From: Selenomonas sp. F0473
GTDB lineage: Bacteria; Bacillota; Negativicutes; Selenomonadales; Selenomonadaceae
Reading direction: 5' to 3'
Length of the DNA: 64,000 bases
Assembly (NCBI RefSeq): GCF_000315545.1
Contig: NZ_JH992902.1
Span: 469,280-533,279, forward strand
Each line of letters opens with the position of its first letter. Position 1 is the first letter of the stretch. A program made the position numbers and the translations under genes. Under the pieces are notes generated by a model. It did not search any database, was not told the origin of the DNA, and saw only the letters and a list, made by a program, of their open reading frames with translations. Below, one piece after another: positions 43,745 to 53,678 of the stretch.

Positions 43745-44549
43745 GCGGCGCCTCCTCTCCCTCCGCTCTCCGGAGATCCAAATGCCGAAGATCCGGCAGG
43801 ATGCCGAAGAGCCGCTCCATCTGCGGGTCGCCAAAGACCTCCGCGGGCGTTCCTGCCGCCGCGATCCCCCGGTTCATCAAAACGACCCGGTCAGCGTGAC
43901 GCGCGACCATGCCGAGATCGTGAGAAACGAGGAGGACAGCGAGATCCTCCTGCGCGCGCAGATCGGCGACAATCTCATAAAAGAGCGAAAGCCCGTTTTG
44001 ATCGACCCCCGATACCGGTTCGTCAAGCAGCAGCAGATTCGGCATGGGGTCCAGCGCGAGCGCGAGCAGAACGCGCTGCAGCTCTCCGCCCGAGAGCGCC
44101 CCGAGGCGCCGGTCAACGAGATGGGCTGCGCGCACGCGGGCAAGATTTTCCTCTGCGCGAATGCGGAGTCGTCCCGGTGAACACAGCCAAACCGGGCGCG
44201 CGGTGAGGCACGCCATGAAGAGATCCTTCACGCTCGTCGGCGCGCTGACGTCGAACCGCAGATACTGCGGCACATAGCCGATGACGGGATGCCCCGTATG
44301 CCGATCGTCCGCATCCACGAAACGCAGCGTGCCGCTGTGCGGCAGCTCTCCGAGGACGGCGCGCAGGAGCGTACTCTTGCCCGCGCCGTTCGGGCCGATA
44401 ATCGCCGTGAGCTGGCCGCAGTGCACATGCAGATTGACATGCGAAAAGACTTCAAACGTCCCGAACGAGACGCCGAAGTCTTCGATTTTGGTGCAGCAGA
44501 AGTGCGCGCAGCCCTCCGCCGCACCGCTATGATGAAACAGCCTTTGCAT
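43728..44549 (-). CDS. znuC: Metal (zinc-type) ABC transporter, ATP-binding subunit with Cys/His N-terminus
   Basis: ATP-binding cassette of 273 residues. The Walker A is IGPNGAGKSTLL near residue 52, the signature LSGGELQRV near 154, the Walker B NLLLLDEPVSGVD near 172, and the H-loop His is in LLVSHD. The first 25 residues hold HHSGAAEGCAHFCC, a possible metal-binding tag in front of the fold. ATG at 44549 follows AAGGA; longer frames run into the preceding gene. Works with the permease it overlaps. Confidence 0.88.
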   Translation of the reverse strand: MQRLFHHSGAAEGCAHFCCTKIEDFGVSFGTFEVFSHVNLHVHCGQLTAIIGPNGAGKSTLLRAVLGELPHSGTLRFVDADDRHTGHPVIGYVPQYLRFDVSAPTSVKDLFMACLTARPVWLCSPGRLRIRAEENLARVRAAHLVDRRLGALSGGELQRVLLALALDPMPNLLLLDEPVSGVDQNGLSLFYEIVADLRAQEDLAVLLVSHDLGMVARHADRVVLMNRGIAAAGTPAEVFGDPQMERLFGILPDLRHLDLRRAEGEEAPHGHDL

Positions 44550-44566
44550 GGTATTCCTTACTAAAA

Positions 44567-45303
44567 CTAATCCGTGAGCCGCCGAAATTTCCACGTGCCG
44601 AGCCGAAGCCCGAGCAACGCGTAACAAGCGACGACGACAAGCGAGAGCATAGAGAAATCTCCCGTCTCCCCGATGCTGCGCAGGAGGTAACTCGTATGCG
44701 TCAGCGGCAGAATCTCGACGAGCCAGCGCACGGCGTCAGGGAGTGCCCCCGTTGAAAAGAACGTCCCGCAGAGAAACGACATCGGCATGAGAATATAGAG
44801 GTTGACCTGCCCCATTTCCTCGTAAGTCGCGATATACATCGCCGCAAGGAACCCGATCTCCGCGAAGATCATGCAGTTCATGATGAGAACGAGCACAAAG
44901 AGCGGCGTGATCGTAAAATGCCCGCCGAACGCATAGCTGAGCGCAATGATGATCACCGAGGAGATCATACCGCGCAGCACCGCCCCCGCCAACTTGCCGA
45001 TGACGAACGCATCGGGGCGAATCGGCGCGATGAGATACTCCTCTAGGCTCTTATGGTACATGCGCTCGGCATGCACCGAGATGATGCCGTTAAAACTGAC
45101 GTTCATCGAGTTCATCGCGAGGAGTCCCGGCACGAGAAAATCGAGGTATGATCCGCCGCCGACGTCGATGCTCCGTCCAAGCCCCCAGCCGAAGGCGATG
45201 AGGAACATGAACGGCGAGACCATCCGGCTCAGCACATATTTCACAAGACGGCGGCGCAGGACAATCCAGTCTCTCCAAAACACCGTCCAAATATCGCCGC
45301 ACA

Positions 45304-45304
<1 letters not shown>
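44567..45304 (-). CDS. ABC-2 type transporter permease
   Basis: Permease of 245 residues with about six membrane segments, of the NodJ/DrrB-like ABC-2 group. The block LIMPMSFLCGTFFSTGALP (with tyrosine before it) near residue 180 is characteristic. It overlaps the stop of its ATPase partner by one base. Such pairs export drugs, lipids or polysaccharides; the substrate is unknown. Confidence 0.88.
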
Positions 45305-46191
<887 letters not shown>

Positions 46192-46197
46192 CGCCGA

Positions 46198-47184
46198 TCA
46201 GTCCGCACGGAATTGAATGCCCGCCATAAGGCGCGCTTTCTCCATCGTCGCCATCACTTCGCGCGTCGTATGCAAGGCATCCTCCGCGCGCGCGTAATCC
46301 TCCTTTGCGAAGATATCGCGGAACGCCTCGAACTCGTGCACCATCCGATGCGCGTGACGGTTCAGTTTATAGGTCTGCGGTTCTTCTCCGCGCAGAGCGA
46401 CCGTATAAGCGGCGAGCGCGTTCGGGGGTCCCTCCGCGCGAATCCAGCCGGCCTCTCCCTGCACCATGAAGAAAGACGGGCTGTCGCTGTCCTTTGCCGC
46501 CGCGGCCGTCGCAAAGAACCCGTCATAACGGAGCGTCATAACGCCCGACGTGTCGATTCCGTTAAAGCCGACGTTCGCCGTATAGGAGGCTGCCTGCGGG
46601 CGCCCGAACATAGAGAGGATCAATTCGAGATTGTATACATTGAGATCATAAAGCGCGCCGCCCGACAGCCCCGGATCAAAACACGGCGCGACGTCTCTGG
46701 CAAGATAGCGGTCATAACGGCTCGAATACTGGGAGAAATTCGCCTGGACCGCACGGATCAGCCCAAGATGCGGCAGCGCCTCCAGCATTCCCGCATAGTT
46801 GGGCAGGAACAGCGGCGTCACCGCGTCGAACACATAACGCCCCGCCGCGCGTGCGAGCGCGATGAGCTCTTCCGTCTCCGCGAGCGTCGATGTGAACGGC
46901 TTTTCTACGATCACATGCCAGCCCGTCCGGATCGCAGCCCTCGCGTAGTCGAAATGCGCGCTGTTGACAATGCCGAGATAGACGAAGTTCCCGATATGCG
47001 AGCGGAGCAGCTCTTCGTAATCCGTCATCACCCGCGGCACGCCGAATTCGCGCGCGAGCGCCTCCGCCTTTTCCCTGCTGTGCGGCCGCGCGCAGATCGC
47101 CGTGACCTTGATGTCCCGCACCTCGCGCAGCGCTGCGAGCGCATCGCGTGCGATCATGCCTGTACCGACAATTGCAATTTTCAT
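46198..47184 (-). CDS. Gfo/Idh/MocA family oxidoreductase
   Basis: NAD(P)-dependent oxidoreductase, 328 residues. The Rossmann motif AIVGTGMIARDAL is at the N-terminus. The EKP motif is in HVIVEKPFTSTLAE near residue 92, and GLSGGALYDLNVYNLELIL near 172 is the usual metal-free active region. The substrate (sugar, inositol or dipyrrole-like) cannot be predicted. ATG at 47184 has GGAG at 7 nt; the longer frame uses TTG two codons earlier. It lies 6 nt before the ABC exporter genes. Confidence 0.9.
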   Translation of the reverse strand: MKIAIVGTGMIARDALAALREVRDIKVTAICARPHSREKAEALAREFGVPRVMTDYEELLRSHIGNFVYLGIVNSAHFDYARAAIRTGWHVIVEKPFTSTLAETEELIALARAAGRYVFDAVTPLFLPNYAGMLEALPHLGLIRAVQANFSQYSSRYDRYLARDVAPCFDPGLSGGALYDLNVYNLELILSMFGRPQAASYTANVGFNGIDTSGVMTLRYDGFFATAAAAKDSDSPSFFMVQGEAGWIRAEGPPNALAAYTVALRGEEPQTYKLNRHAHRMVHEFEAFRDIFAKEDYARAEDALHTTREVMATMEKARLMAGIQFRAD

Positions 47185-47239
47185 CCGCAAACTCCTCTGT
47201 ATTGATGATTTATTTTATTATAGCAGGGCGGTTCCATAA

Positions 47240-47272
47240 AGAAAAGTCCCTTCCGCAAAGGAAGAGACTTTC
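47240..47272 (-). terminator. Terminator of cbiK
   Basis: Minus strand AAAGTCTCTTCC-TTTGC-GGAAGGGACTTT followed by TCTTTATGG, about 22 nt after the cbiK stop. Confidence 0.8.
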
Positions 47273-47294
47273 TCCTGTAAGAGGAAATTCAATT

Positions 47295-48287
47295 TTACTT
47301 TTCGAGCGCATCCCACGCATCGTTCGCACGATGGACATAGAGATTACGGATCGCCGCATTCTCGCCGATACCGTGCAGGTACGTCGATACCTTAAAGCCT
47401 TCGGCTTCGAGAACGGACTTGTGCGAATCCTTATCGTCGCCCGCCATATCGTTGTTGGCATGGTCGCCCGCAACCATCATCATCGGCATGAGCGTGACAT
47501 TCTTGATGCCGGCCTTCTTGAGTTTCGGAATGACCGTTTCGAGGCTGGGCCATCCTTCTACCGTGTAGACATACACATTCTTGTACTGCATCTCGTCAAT
47601 CTTCGCCTGAATGACGGAGTAATATGCATTCGACGGCTGCGGCGTCCCGTGCGCCATGATGAGCAGCGCATCGTGCTTGCCGCGGTCGGGGAACTGCGTG
47701 GAGAGCGCCTTGATCGCCTCGGTCACATCGTCCGACTGGTTTTCCTGTCCCTGCCAGTACATGAGCGAGGTGCCGCAGGTCATCTTCTTGAACTGCTCTT
47801 TGTAGTTATTGAAGACGGCAGTCAGATAGGAATACTCCATGCCCGGAATGACATCGAGCGAGACCAGCGCCACGCGGGAATAGCCGTCGGCTTTGAGCTG
47901 TGCAAGCGCTTCCTCGGGCGTCGGATACTTCTTCCCCTCTTTCTTGGCGATGCGGTCGATGATGATATGGGAGGTGAATGCCGTTACGACCTTCACACCC
48001 GGGTGCGCCGCCCGAATGGCGTCCACCGTTGCCTCGATCGTCTTCTCGCGCGTGTCCTTGAACGTCGTGCCGAAGCTTGCCACAACGATGGCATCCTTGT
48101 TCGCCATGTTCTGCAACTGCGGGTTCTCATACTTCAGGACGCCGATCTGAGCGGCCTCCATCAGTGCCGGCGTTGCCGTCCGAACCTCCGGATTCAGCTC
48201 ATACGCCGCCTCTGCGGGCGTATAGGAAATCCCCATGACTGCAGAACACGCGAGCGCCGCAACCAACGTCTTTTTCCAATTCTTCAT
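47295..48287 (-). CDS. cbiK: Exported CbiK-type sirohydrochlorin cobaltochelatase
   Basis: CbiK-family chelatase of 330 residues that would insert cobalt into sirohydrochlorin or bind the metal. Residues 1-27 are a Sec signal peptide (MKNWKK, hydrophobic core, TPAEA/A), so the mature protein is outside the cytoplasm. Family blocks are IVVASFGTTFKDTREKTI near 68, TAFTSHIIIDRI near 102, LLIMAHGTPQPSN near 210 and MMMVAGDHANNDMAGDD near 270, with the metal-site histidines. Desulfovibrio has a periplasmic CbiK of this kind. GGGAGGAATTAGG precedes the ATG; a cobalamin riboswitch controls it. Confidence 0.9.
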   Translation of the reverse strand: MKNWKKTLVAALACSAVMGISYTPAEAAYELNPEVRTATPALMEAAQIGVLKYENPQLQNMANKDAIVVASFGTTFKDTREKTIEATVDAIRAAHPGVKVVTAFTSHIIIDRIAKKEGKKYPTPEEALAQLKADGYSRVALVSLDVIPGMEYSYLTAVFNNYKEQFKKMTCGTSLMYWQGQENQSDDVTEAIKALSTQFPDRGKHDALLIMAHGTPQPSNAYYSVIQAKIDEMQYKNVYVYTVEGWPSLETVIPKLKKAGIKNVTLMPMMMVAGDHANNDMAGDDKDSHKSVLEAEGFKVSTYLHGIGENAAIRNLYVHRANDAWDALEK

Positions 48288-48312
48288 CCTAATTCCTCCC
48301 AACCAGAAATAT

Positions 48313-48342
48313 AAAAAGGCCTTCCTGCCGCAGTAAGAAAGC
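48313..48342 (-). terminator. Expression-platform terminator of the cobalamin riboswitch
   Basis: Minus strand GGCTTTC...GAAGGCC hairpin followed by TTTTTATAT, between the aptamer and the cbiK ribosome binding site. Cobalamin binding would favour it and stop transcription. Confidence 0.7.
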
Positions 48343-48614
48343 CCATAGACCCCTCTTGGAATCAATGAATCCCCTTCCTGTCGCTCGCAGGTCTGTGCCA
48401 AAGCACACGGGTGACTGTCAAAACAGGCAGTTCTCCTGGCTCGGTTCATCGCTTGCCCGCGTCTTCCCAAGAAATCCTAACGTCTCTCAGTGACATATTG
48501 CAGGTTCGCTCCCCTCACAGTGGCGGGACCGCGCCGGCTCATCCGGCTTCTCTATTAAGCGTGCGCCTGCAGGCGCCGCACCTGTCTCCCCCTGATTTAG
48601 TTATACGTCCTAAC
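48313..48614 (-). promoter_or_regulatory. Cobalamin riboswitch controlling cbiK
   Basis: Minus strand RNA with the cobalamin aptamer hallmarks in order. ACAGGTGC is near 48585. AGAGAAGCCGG then GCCGGCGCGGTCCC follow, and CCCGCCACTGTGA is the conserved core. Near the 3' end are GGGAAGACGCGGG, GAGCCAGGAGAACTGCCTG and a final pairing arm. A terminator-like hairpin follows, so control is probably transcriptional: B12 turns cbiK off. It is the only cobalamin riboswitch I find in the window. Confidence 0.92.
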
Positions 48615-48620
48615 ACGATT

Positions 48621-48649
48621 AGAATACACCGTTTTTTATTTGTTGTCAA
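48621..48649 (-). promoter_or_regulatory. Promoter of the riboswitch-cbiK transcript
   Basis: Minus strand TTGACA (48649-48644), 17-nt spacer, TATTCT (48626-48621). It starts only 14 nt after the stop of the vWA gene; no terminator separates them. Confidence 0.82.
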
Positions 48650-48662
48650 TTATAGAATGTAC

Positions 48663-49394
48663 TTATTTTGATGTATCCTTCTCCACATGCGATTTCCATG
48701 CGCCGCGCGGTTCTCCCGCGTCCTCCGCGGCTTCCTTCACATAGGCGCCGACGGCGTCGTAGTTCGCGCGCACGCCGCTGCGGGTGTTGCTGTACGTCAC
48801 GGCATTCTTCTTGTCCACGCCGATGGCGTCCGCTTCCTTTACCGCGTCTATGTTCGCGCCGAGATAGACGAACTCCCAGCCGTCCTTTTCCCGGCGTTCG
48901 GCGATCATCTGCCTGACCTTTTCCCGCGTAAATTCCGCGCTCGCATTTTCAAGCCCGTCCGTGATGATGACAAAGATTACTTTTGTGCCGCGCGCGGAGG
49001 CGGCTCTCGTCCGATCCATCCGCAGAATCGTATCGCCTACGGCATCGAGCAGCGCCGTCGTGCCGCCCGTCGTATACTCGCGTTCGGTCATCGGCCGGAT
49101 ATCCCGAATATTCCTGCGCGCATAGAGCAGCTGCCGCTTATCGTTAAAGAGAACGGCCGTCACATTCACAGGAACGTCGAGTTTTTTCTGTTTTTCAATC
49201 ATGCCGTTGAACCCGCCGACGGTATCCGACTCCAAGCTGCTCATCGAGCCGCTCTTATCGATGACGAGCACGAGTTCGATGCGCTTCGGCTTTTCCGCGC
49301 CGCTTGCGGTCCCCGCGGCCTGTGCGAGCGGTGCGCACGCGAACGCGCCGCATAAGACAAAACCGAGAACGAACAATACGGTTTTCTTCCACAT
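48663..49394 (-). CDS. Secreted von Willebrand factor A domain protein
   Basis: Exported protein of 243 residues with a signal peptide (about 1-26, ending PLAQA/A). A vWA domain follows directly: the MIDAS motif is VLVIDKSGSMS near residue 43, the Thr in TGGTTALLDA near 110, and the Asp in ITDGLENAS near 146. It has no second domain or anchor. vWA domains bind metal and protein ligands; the partner is unknown. GGGAGG precedes the ATG. It lies 15 nt after sigH and directly before the cbiK promoter. Confidence 0.85.
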   Translation of the reverse strand: MWKKTVLFVLGFVLCGAFACAPLAQAAGTASGAEKPKRIELVLVIDKSGSMSSLESDTVGGFNGMIEKQKKLDVPVNVTAVLFNDKRQLLYARRNIRDIRPMTEREYTTGGTTALLDAVGDTILRMDRTRAASARGTKVIFVIITDGLENASAEFTREKVRQMIAERREKDGWEFVYLGANIDAVKEADAIGVDKKNAVTYSNTRSGVRANYDAVGAYVKEAAEDAGEPRGAWKSHVEKDTSK

Positions 49395-49409
49395 ACGGGT
49401 ACCTCCCTC

Positions 49410-50222
49410 TCAGGATGTTCGCACTGTACGGTTGATTGTCGTGAGCCCACGGTAAACCGTCCCGATATCGAGATCCTCGCCGCGGGATTCCATATATTTC
49501 TCCAGTTTCCGTTTGACGCGCTGGAGCGCATTGTCGATGGATTTCACCTGTCGGTGCAGGTCCACGGCGATTTCCTGATAAGACTTCCCGTCGAGGTAAC
49601 TCATGAGCACGCGCCATTCGAGATCGCTGAGGATCTCCTCCATCTTCTTTTCGATATCGACGAATTCCTCGCGGCTGATGACAAGTTCCTCCGGATCGCT
49701 GATGCGCGTGCCTGAGAGCACGTCGAGCAGCGTGCGGTCCGAATCCTCGTCGTAGATCGGCTTGTTGAGCGAGACGTAGGAATTCAGCGGAATATGCTTC
49801 TGCCGCGTCGCCGTCTTGATCGCCGTGATGATCTGACGCGTCACACAAAGCTCCGCAAAGGCGCGGAACGAGGAGAGCTTATCCTCGCGGAAATCGCGAA
49901 TCGCCTTGAAAAAGCCGATCATGCCCTCTTGCACGATATCCTCACGGTCCGCGCCGATGAGAAAATACGAGCGCGCCTTGGACCGCACGAAATTCCGGTA
50001 TTTATTGACCAGATAATCAAGCGCCTCGTCCCCCGCGCGGGTACGGATGTGCATGAGCAGCTCCTCGTCCGTGTAGCCGTCGTAGATACTGCTCTCGGAC
50101 GCCGTCTCATCCGCCTCGTCGTCCTCCGTTTCCAGGGACTCGAGTTCGCCCGCATCGAGTTCGTCCGGTGCAGACTGCTCCTCATCCAGCATTGACTTTT
50201 GCTTGTCGCCAAAAAAAATCAT
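49410..50222 (-). CDS. sigH: SigH-type RNA polymerase sigma factor
   Basis: Sigma-70 family factor very like B. subtilis SigH. Region 2 contains LVNKYRNFVRSKARSYFLIGADREDIVQEG and the following TRQIITAIKTATRQKH (split here only for quoting). Region 4 is DGKSYQEIAVDLHRQVKSID. I chose ATG 50222 (270 residues), which has GGAG 7 nt upstream and fits a promoter starting near 50300; the ATG at 50294 would be almost leaderless. Residues about 10-48 form an acidic extension rich in Asp and Glu, not present in B. subtilis SigH. Confidence 0.92.
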   Translation of the reverse strand: MIFFGDKQKSMLDEEQSAPDELDAGELESLETEDDEADETASESSIYDGYTDEELLMHIRTRAGDEALDYLVNKYRNFVRSKARSYFLIGADREDIVQEGMIGFFKAIRDFREDKLSSFRAFAELCVTRQIITAIKTATRQKHIPLNSYVSLNKPIYDEDSDRTLLDVLSGTRISDPEELVISREEFVDIEKKMEEILSDLEWRVLMSYLDGKSYQEIAVDLHRQVKSIDNALQRVKRKLEKYMESRGEDLDIGTVYRGLTTINRTVRTS

Positions 50223-50306
50223 ACGATTGCTCCGTATCTCCCAATGTCTTTCTATTGGGAATCTGCCGATGCCTCGACCGGTCTCCTTGGCCATGTCCCT
50301 AAGTCG

Positions 50307-50336
50307 ATTATACCTCTATTATAAAACCTCCGTCAA
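50307..50336 (-). promoter_or_regulatory. Promoter of sigH
   Basis: Minus strand TTGACG (50336-50331), 18-nt spacer, TATAAT (50312-50307). It gives a leader of about 78 nt to the chosen ATG. Confidence 0.8.
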
Positions 50337-50342
50337 GGGATA

Positions 50343-50385
50343 AAAAAAGAAGCCGCGGCATCTCTGCCGCAGCCGCAGTTCTTTG
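50343..50385 (-). terminator. Terminator of pyrR operon
   Basis: Minus strand stem with GCGGCA-GAGA-TGCCGC core and outer GAA/TTC pairs, followed by TTTTTTTATCC. It lies just after the pyrR stop (50390) and before the sigH promoter. Confidence 0.85.
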
Positions 50386-50389
50386 CGCT

Positions 50390-50938
<549 letters not shown>

Positions 50939-50951
50939 GAGCCTCGTCTCC

Positions 50952-51857
50952 TTATCTGCCCGTGCGCAGCCGCGTCAAAATCTCTTCCATATCGGCGGGG
51001 AGCGGTGCGGTAAACGTCATCTTCGTCCCCGTCCGCGGATGCGTGAGCGTGAGCGTGTGCGAATGCAGCGCCTGACCGCGGATGGCAAAGGGATGTTTCA
51101 TTGCCGTATACTTCGTGTCACCGACGAGCGGATGTCCGATGCTCGTCATGTGCACGCGGATCTGATGCGTGCGTCCCGTCTCGAGACGGCACGCGACAAA
51201 CGTATAGGCGCCGAATCGTTCGAGCACCTCGAAATGCGTGACCGCGGGCTTTCCTCCCGTACGGACGATCGCCATGCGCTTGCGGTCGACGGGATGGCGC
51301 CCGATGTCGCCCGAAATTACGCCCGCACGCTCGGCGATGTTCCCATGCACGACGGCACGGTAGGCGCGACGCGCCTCTTTATCGCGTATCTGCCGGGCAA
51401 GAAAATGATGCGCCATATCGTTCTTTGCGGCAACCATGACGCCGGAGGTATCCTTGTCGAGACGGTGCACAATGCCGGGGCGCAGTGCGCCGTTGATGCC
51501 GGAAAGATCCCGGCAGTGGAAGAGCAGCGCGTTCACGAGAGTCCCGGTGAAGATGCCTGCGGCAGGATGCACGACCATACCGCGGGCTTTATTGACGACG
51601 ATAATATCTCCGTCCTCGTAGAGCACATCAAGCGGAATATCCTCGGCGGCAACGGCGACCTCCTCTGCGGGAGGGCGTTCACAGGCAATCCGCTCCCCGC
51701 CGCACAGTTTATAATTCGCCTTGCGCCGCGCCCCGTCCACCAGCACCCGCCCCTCTGCAATGAGGCGCTGCACATAGCTGCGCGAGCATGCGGGCATCCG
51801 GCGCGCGAGAAAGACGTCCAGCCGCTCTCCGGGAAGATCGGACACATAAGTATTCAT
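50952..51857 (-). CDS. Ribosomal large subunit pseudouridine synthase RluD family
   Basis: RluA-family pseudouridine synthase, 301 residues. An N-terminal S4 domain ([13 protein letters not shown] near residue 10) precedes the catalytic domain. The catalytic Asp is in [17 protein letters not shown] near residue 135, and [19 protein letters not shown] is near 215. ATG 51857 overlaps the lspA stop (ATGA). In Firmicutes this position holds the RluD-like YlyB; the exact site modified is inferred. Confidence 0.93.
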   Translation of the reverse strand: MNTYVSDLPGERLDVFLARRMPACSRSYVQRLIAEGRVLVDGARRKANYKLCGGERIACERPPAEEVAVAAEDIPLDVLYEDGDIIVVNKARGMVVHPAAGIFTGTLVNALLFHCRDLSGINGALRPGIVHRLDKDTSGVMVAAKNDMAHHFLARQIRDKEARRAYRAVVHGNIAERAGVISGDIGRHPVDRKRMAIVRTGGKPAVTHFEVLERFGAYTFVACRLETGRTHQIRVHMTSIGHPLVGDTKYTAMKHPFAIRGQALHSHTLTLTHPRTGTKMTFTAPLPADMEEILTRLRTGR

Positions 51858-52312
51858 CGGTGCAGGTCTCTCTTTTGTATAAACAGGGCCCACAATACGC
51901 CCGCCGTGCCAAGGACAATGGCAATATCGGCGACGTTGAACACCGGCCACACGCGAAAATCAAAGAAGTCGACGACATGACCCGTGCGCATACGGTCGAT
52001 CATATTGCTCACAGCCCCCGCGGCGAGCGCGACGCTCCCATAGTGGATCAGACTGCCGCTCCGCCGAAGACGCGGATAAAAACCGAGAAATGCGATGCAA
52101 AAAGCCGCCGCAACGCCGAGGAAGAGTCCGCGCTGATGCTCGAAGATCCCAAACGCCGCGCCCGAGTTGAGCACATAGGTAATGTGAAAGACGGACGATA
52201 TGACGGAAATGCTCTCCCCCGGCAGCATGACCGCTTCCACATACAACTTAACGATTTGGTCGACGAGCAATATGGCCAAAAAGAGAAATGCGGCCTTCGC
52301 GCGTCCGCTCAT
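51854..52312 (-). CDS. lspA: Lipoprotein signal peptidase (signal peptidase II)
   Basis: Membrane aspartyl protease that cleaves prolipoprotein signal peptides, 152 residues, four membrane helices. Catalytic Asp residues are in GAVSNMIDRMRTGHVVDFFDF (around residue 105-115) and FNVADIAIVLG (around 130). YVLNSGAAFGIF is the conserved N-terminal block. It overlaps divIVA by one base and rluD by four. Confidence 0.96.
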   Translation of the reverse strand: MSGRAKAAFLFLAILLVDQIVKLYVEAVMLPGESISVISSVFHITYVLNSGAAFGIFEHQRGLFLGVAAAFCIAFLGFYPRLRRSGSLIHYGSVALAAGAVSNMIDRMRTGHVVDFFDFRVWPVFNVADIAIVLGTAGVLWALFIQKRDLHR

Positions 52313-52863
52313 CAGTTCCGCATTCCTTCCCGCTCTTCTTCCCGACGTTCTTCATCCTGTTCCCGCCGCGCCGCCATATCCGGCATCCGGGCAATCGTCT
52401 CGTCGATCAGCGTCAGTTCCTCCTGCACGTTCGTTTTCATGCGGTGCAGGAACGCGTGCTTTTCGCGTACAAGGCGTTCGTATTCCGCCACGACGGCGCG
52501 CACCTTGTCCGCCGCCGCGTCGATCTGCGCTTTGGACTGCAGGCTTGCCTCCCGGCGCATGTCCTCGGCGTCCTTGGTCGCCGTTTCGAGGAGCTGATCC
52601 GCGTTCCGTTTCGCGTTTTCGGTCACTTCTTCCGCCTTTTTCTGCGCGGCGACGAGGGTTTCTCGCATACTCCGCTCGATCCTGCGGAACTCCTCGTTTG
52701 CCGCCTGCTCCCGTGCAAGTTCCGCTCGGAGGCGCTCGTTTTCCTCACATGCCGCGGTGTAGTCTTCGATGACTTCGTTGAGGAAATCGTTGACCTCATT
52801 CTCATCAAAGCCGCGAAAGCTTTTTCCGAATTCCTTTGCCTGAATATCCGTCGGTGTCAGCAC
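52312..52863 (-). CDS. divIVA: DivIVA domain cell-division/polarity protein
   Basis: Coiled-coil protein of 183 residues that binds curved membrane at poles and septum. The N-terminal membrane-binding motif is MLTPTDIQAKEFGKSFRGFD, followed by DENEVNDFLNEVIEDY. The rest is almost entirely coiled coil rich in E, A, R and K. GTG start at 52863. It lies in the sepF-proC-ylmH-divIVA-lspA cluster typical of Gram-positive division loci. Confidence 0.95.
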   Translation of the reverse strand: MLTPTDIQAKEFGKSFRGFDENEVNDFLNEVIEDYTAACEENERLRAELAREQAANEEFRRIERSMRETLVAAQKKAEEVTENAKRNADQLLETATKDAEDMRREASLQSKAQIDAAADKVRAVVAEYERLVREKHAFLHRMKTNVQEELTLIDETIARMPDMAARREQDEERREEEREGMRN

Positions 52864-52883
52864 GCTGCGTTTCCTGCCCTTTC

Positions 52884-53678
52884 CTAGAAATAACGATGTA
52901 ATACGATGACGATGCGCCCTTTCTTCGTCCGGCCGCGCACTTCCGTCACCTCGACGCGGCCGCGGCCGCGCATCGATAGGACATCGCCCTCATTGACATT
53001 CTTCGAAGCGCTGCCCGCGCTCTGCCAGTTGAGTTTCACCTTGTCCGCAGCGATATCGTCTGCCGCGCGGCTGCGCGAAATGCCGAATCCCGCGGCGGCA
53101 ACGGAATCGAGCCGCAGCGAGGCGACCGTCGCGCGAATCTCCTTGATTCGCTCCTCCCGCGGCGCGATCTCCGCGAGATCTCCAAGGGACGCCGTCACAT
53201 GAACGGCGCCGATCATCGTAAGCCGCTCCGCGATAAAGTCCGCAATCTTCGCGTCACAGAGGATTTTCGCCGTATCCTGCGCGACGAGGATGTCGCCGAC
53301 ACCGTCCCGCGCAATCCCCAGCCCCATGACGGCGCCCAGCACATCGCGGTGCGAGAGCCGGGCGAACTGTCCGTTCCACGCCGCGGCGACGCAGGCGATC
53401 TCATAGCCGCCGGGCGTCCCCGCAAAGTCCTCGTGCCGCAGCATGGCACGCTGGCGCTCCGCCCCCGCATAGCCGCCGTCAAAGTCGAGCCGCAGGCCGT
53501 CAAAACTCGCGCGGACGGTCTCGGCGATCTCCTGTCCGTAGGGATCGAGAAACGGACTGATACGAAATTTCCGCGTTTTCATCACGCTCTCCGCGAGATC
53601 GAGCAGCCGCACGGCCGTCTCCTCTCCCTCGCCGCCGCGGTAAAAGCGGAGGATCCGCTCTTTCTGTTCCGATGCCAT
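52884..53678 (-). CDS. ylmH: YlmH family RNA-binding protein (S4 domain)
   Basis: Protein of 264 residues with a C-terminal S4 RNA-binding domain (about residues 185-245, including LRLDSVAAAGFGISRSRAAD and the NVNEGDVLSMRGRGR strand). The N-terminal part is the YlmH fold. YlmH associates with ribosomes in Firmicutes and is implicated in ribosome rescue. ATG 53678 follows GGGGAG and overlaps the proC stop by one base; the much longer open frame lies inside proC. Division-cluster neighbour. Confidence 0.93.
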   Translation of the reverse strand: MASEQKERILRFYRGGEGEETAVRLLDLAESVMKTRKFRISPFLDPYGQEIAETVRASFDGLRLDFDGGYAGAERQRAMLRHEDFAGTPGGYEIACVAAAWNGQFARLSHRDVLGAVMGLGIARDGVGDILVAQDTAKILCDAKIADFIAERLTMIGAVHVTASLGDLAEIAPREERIKEIRATVASLRLDSVAAAGFGISRSRAADDIAADKVKLNWQSAGSASKNVNEGDVLSMRGRGRVEVTEVRGRTKKGRIVIVLHRYF

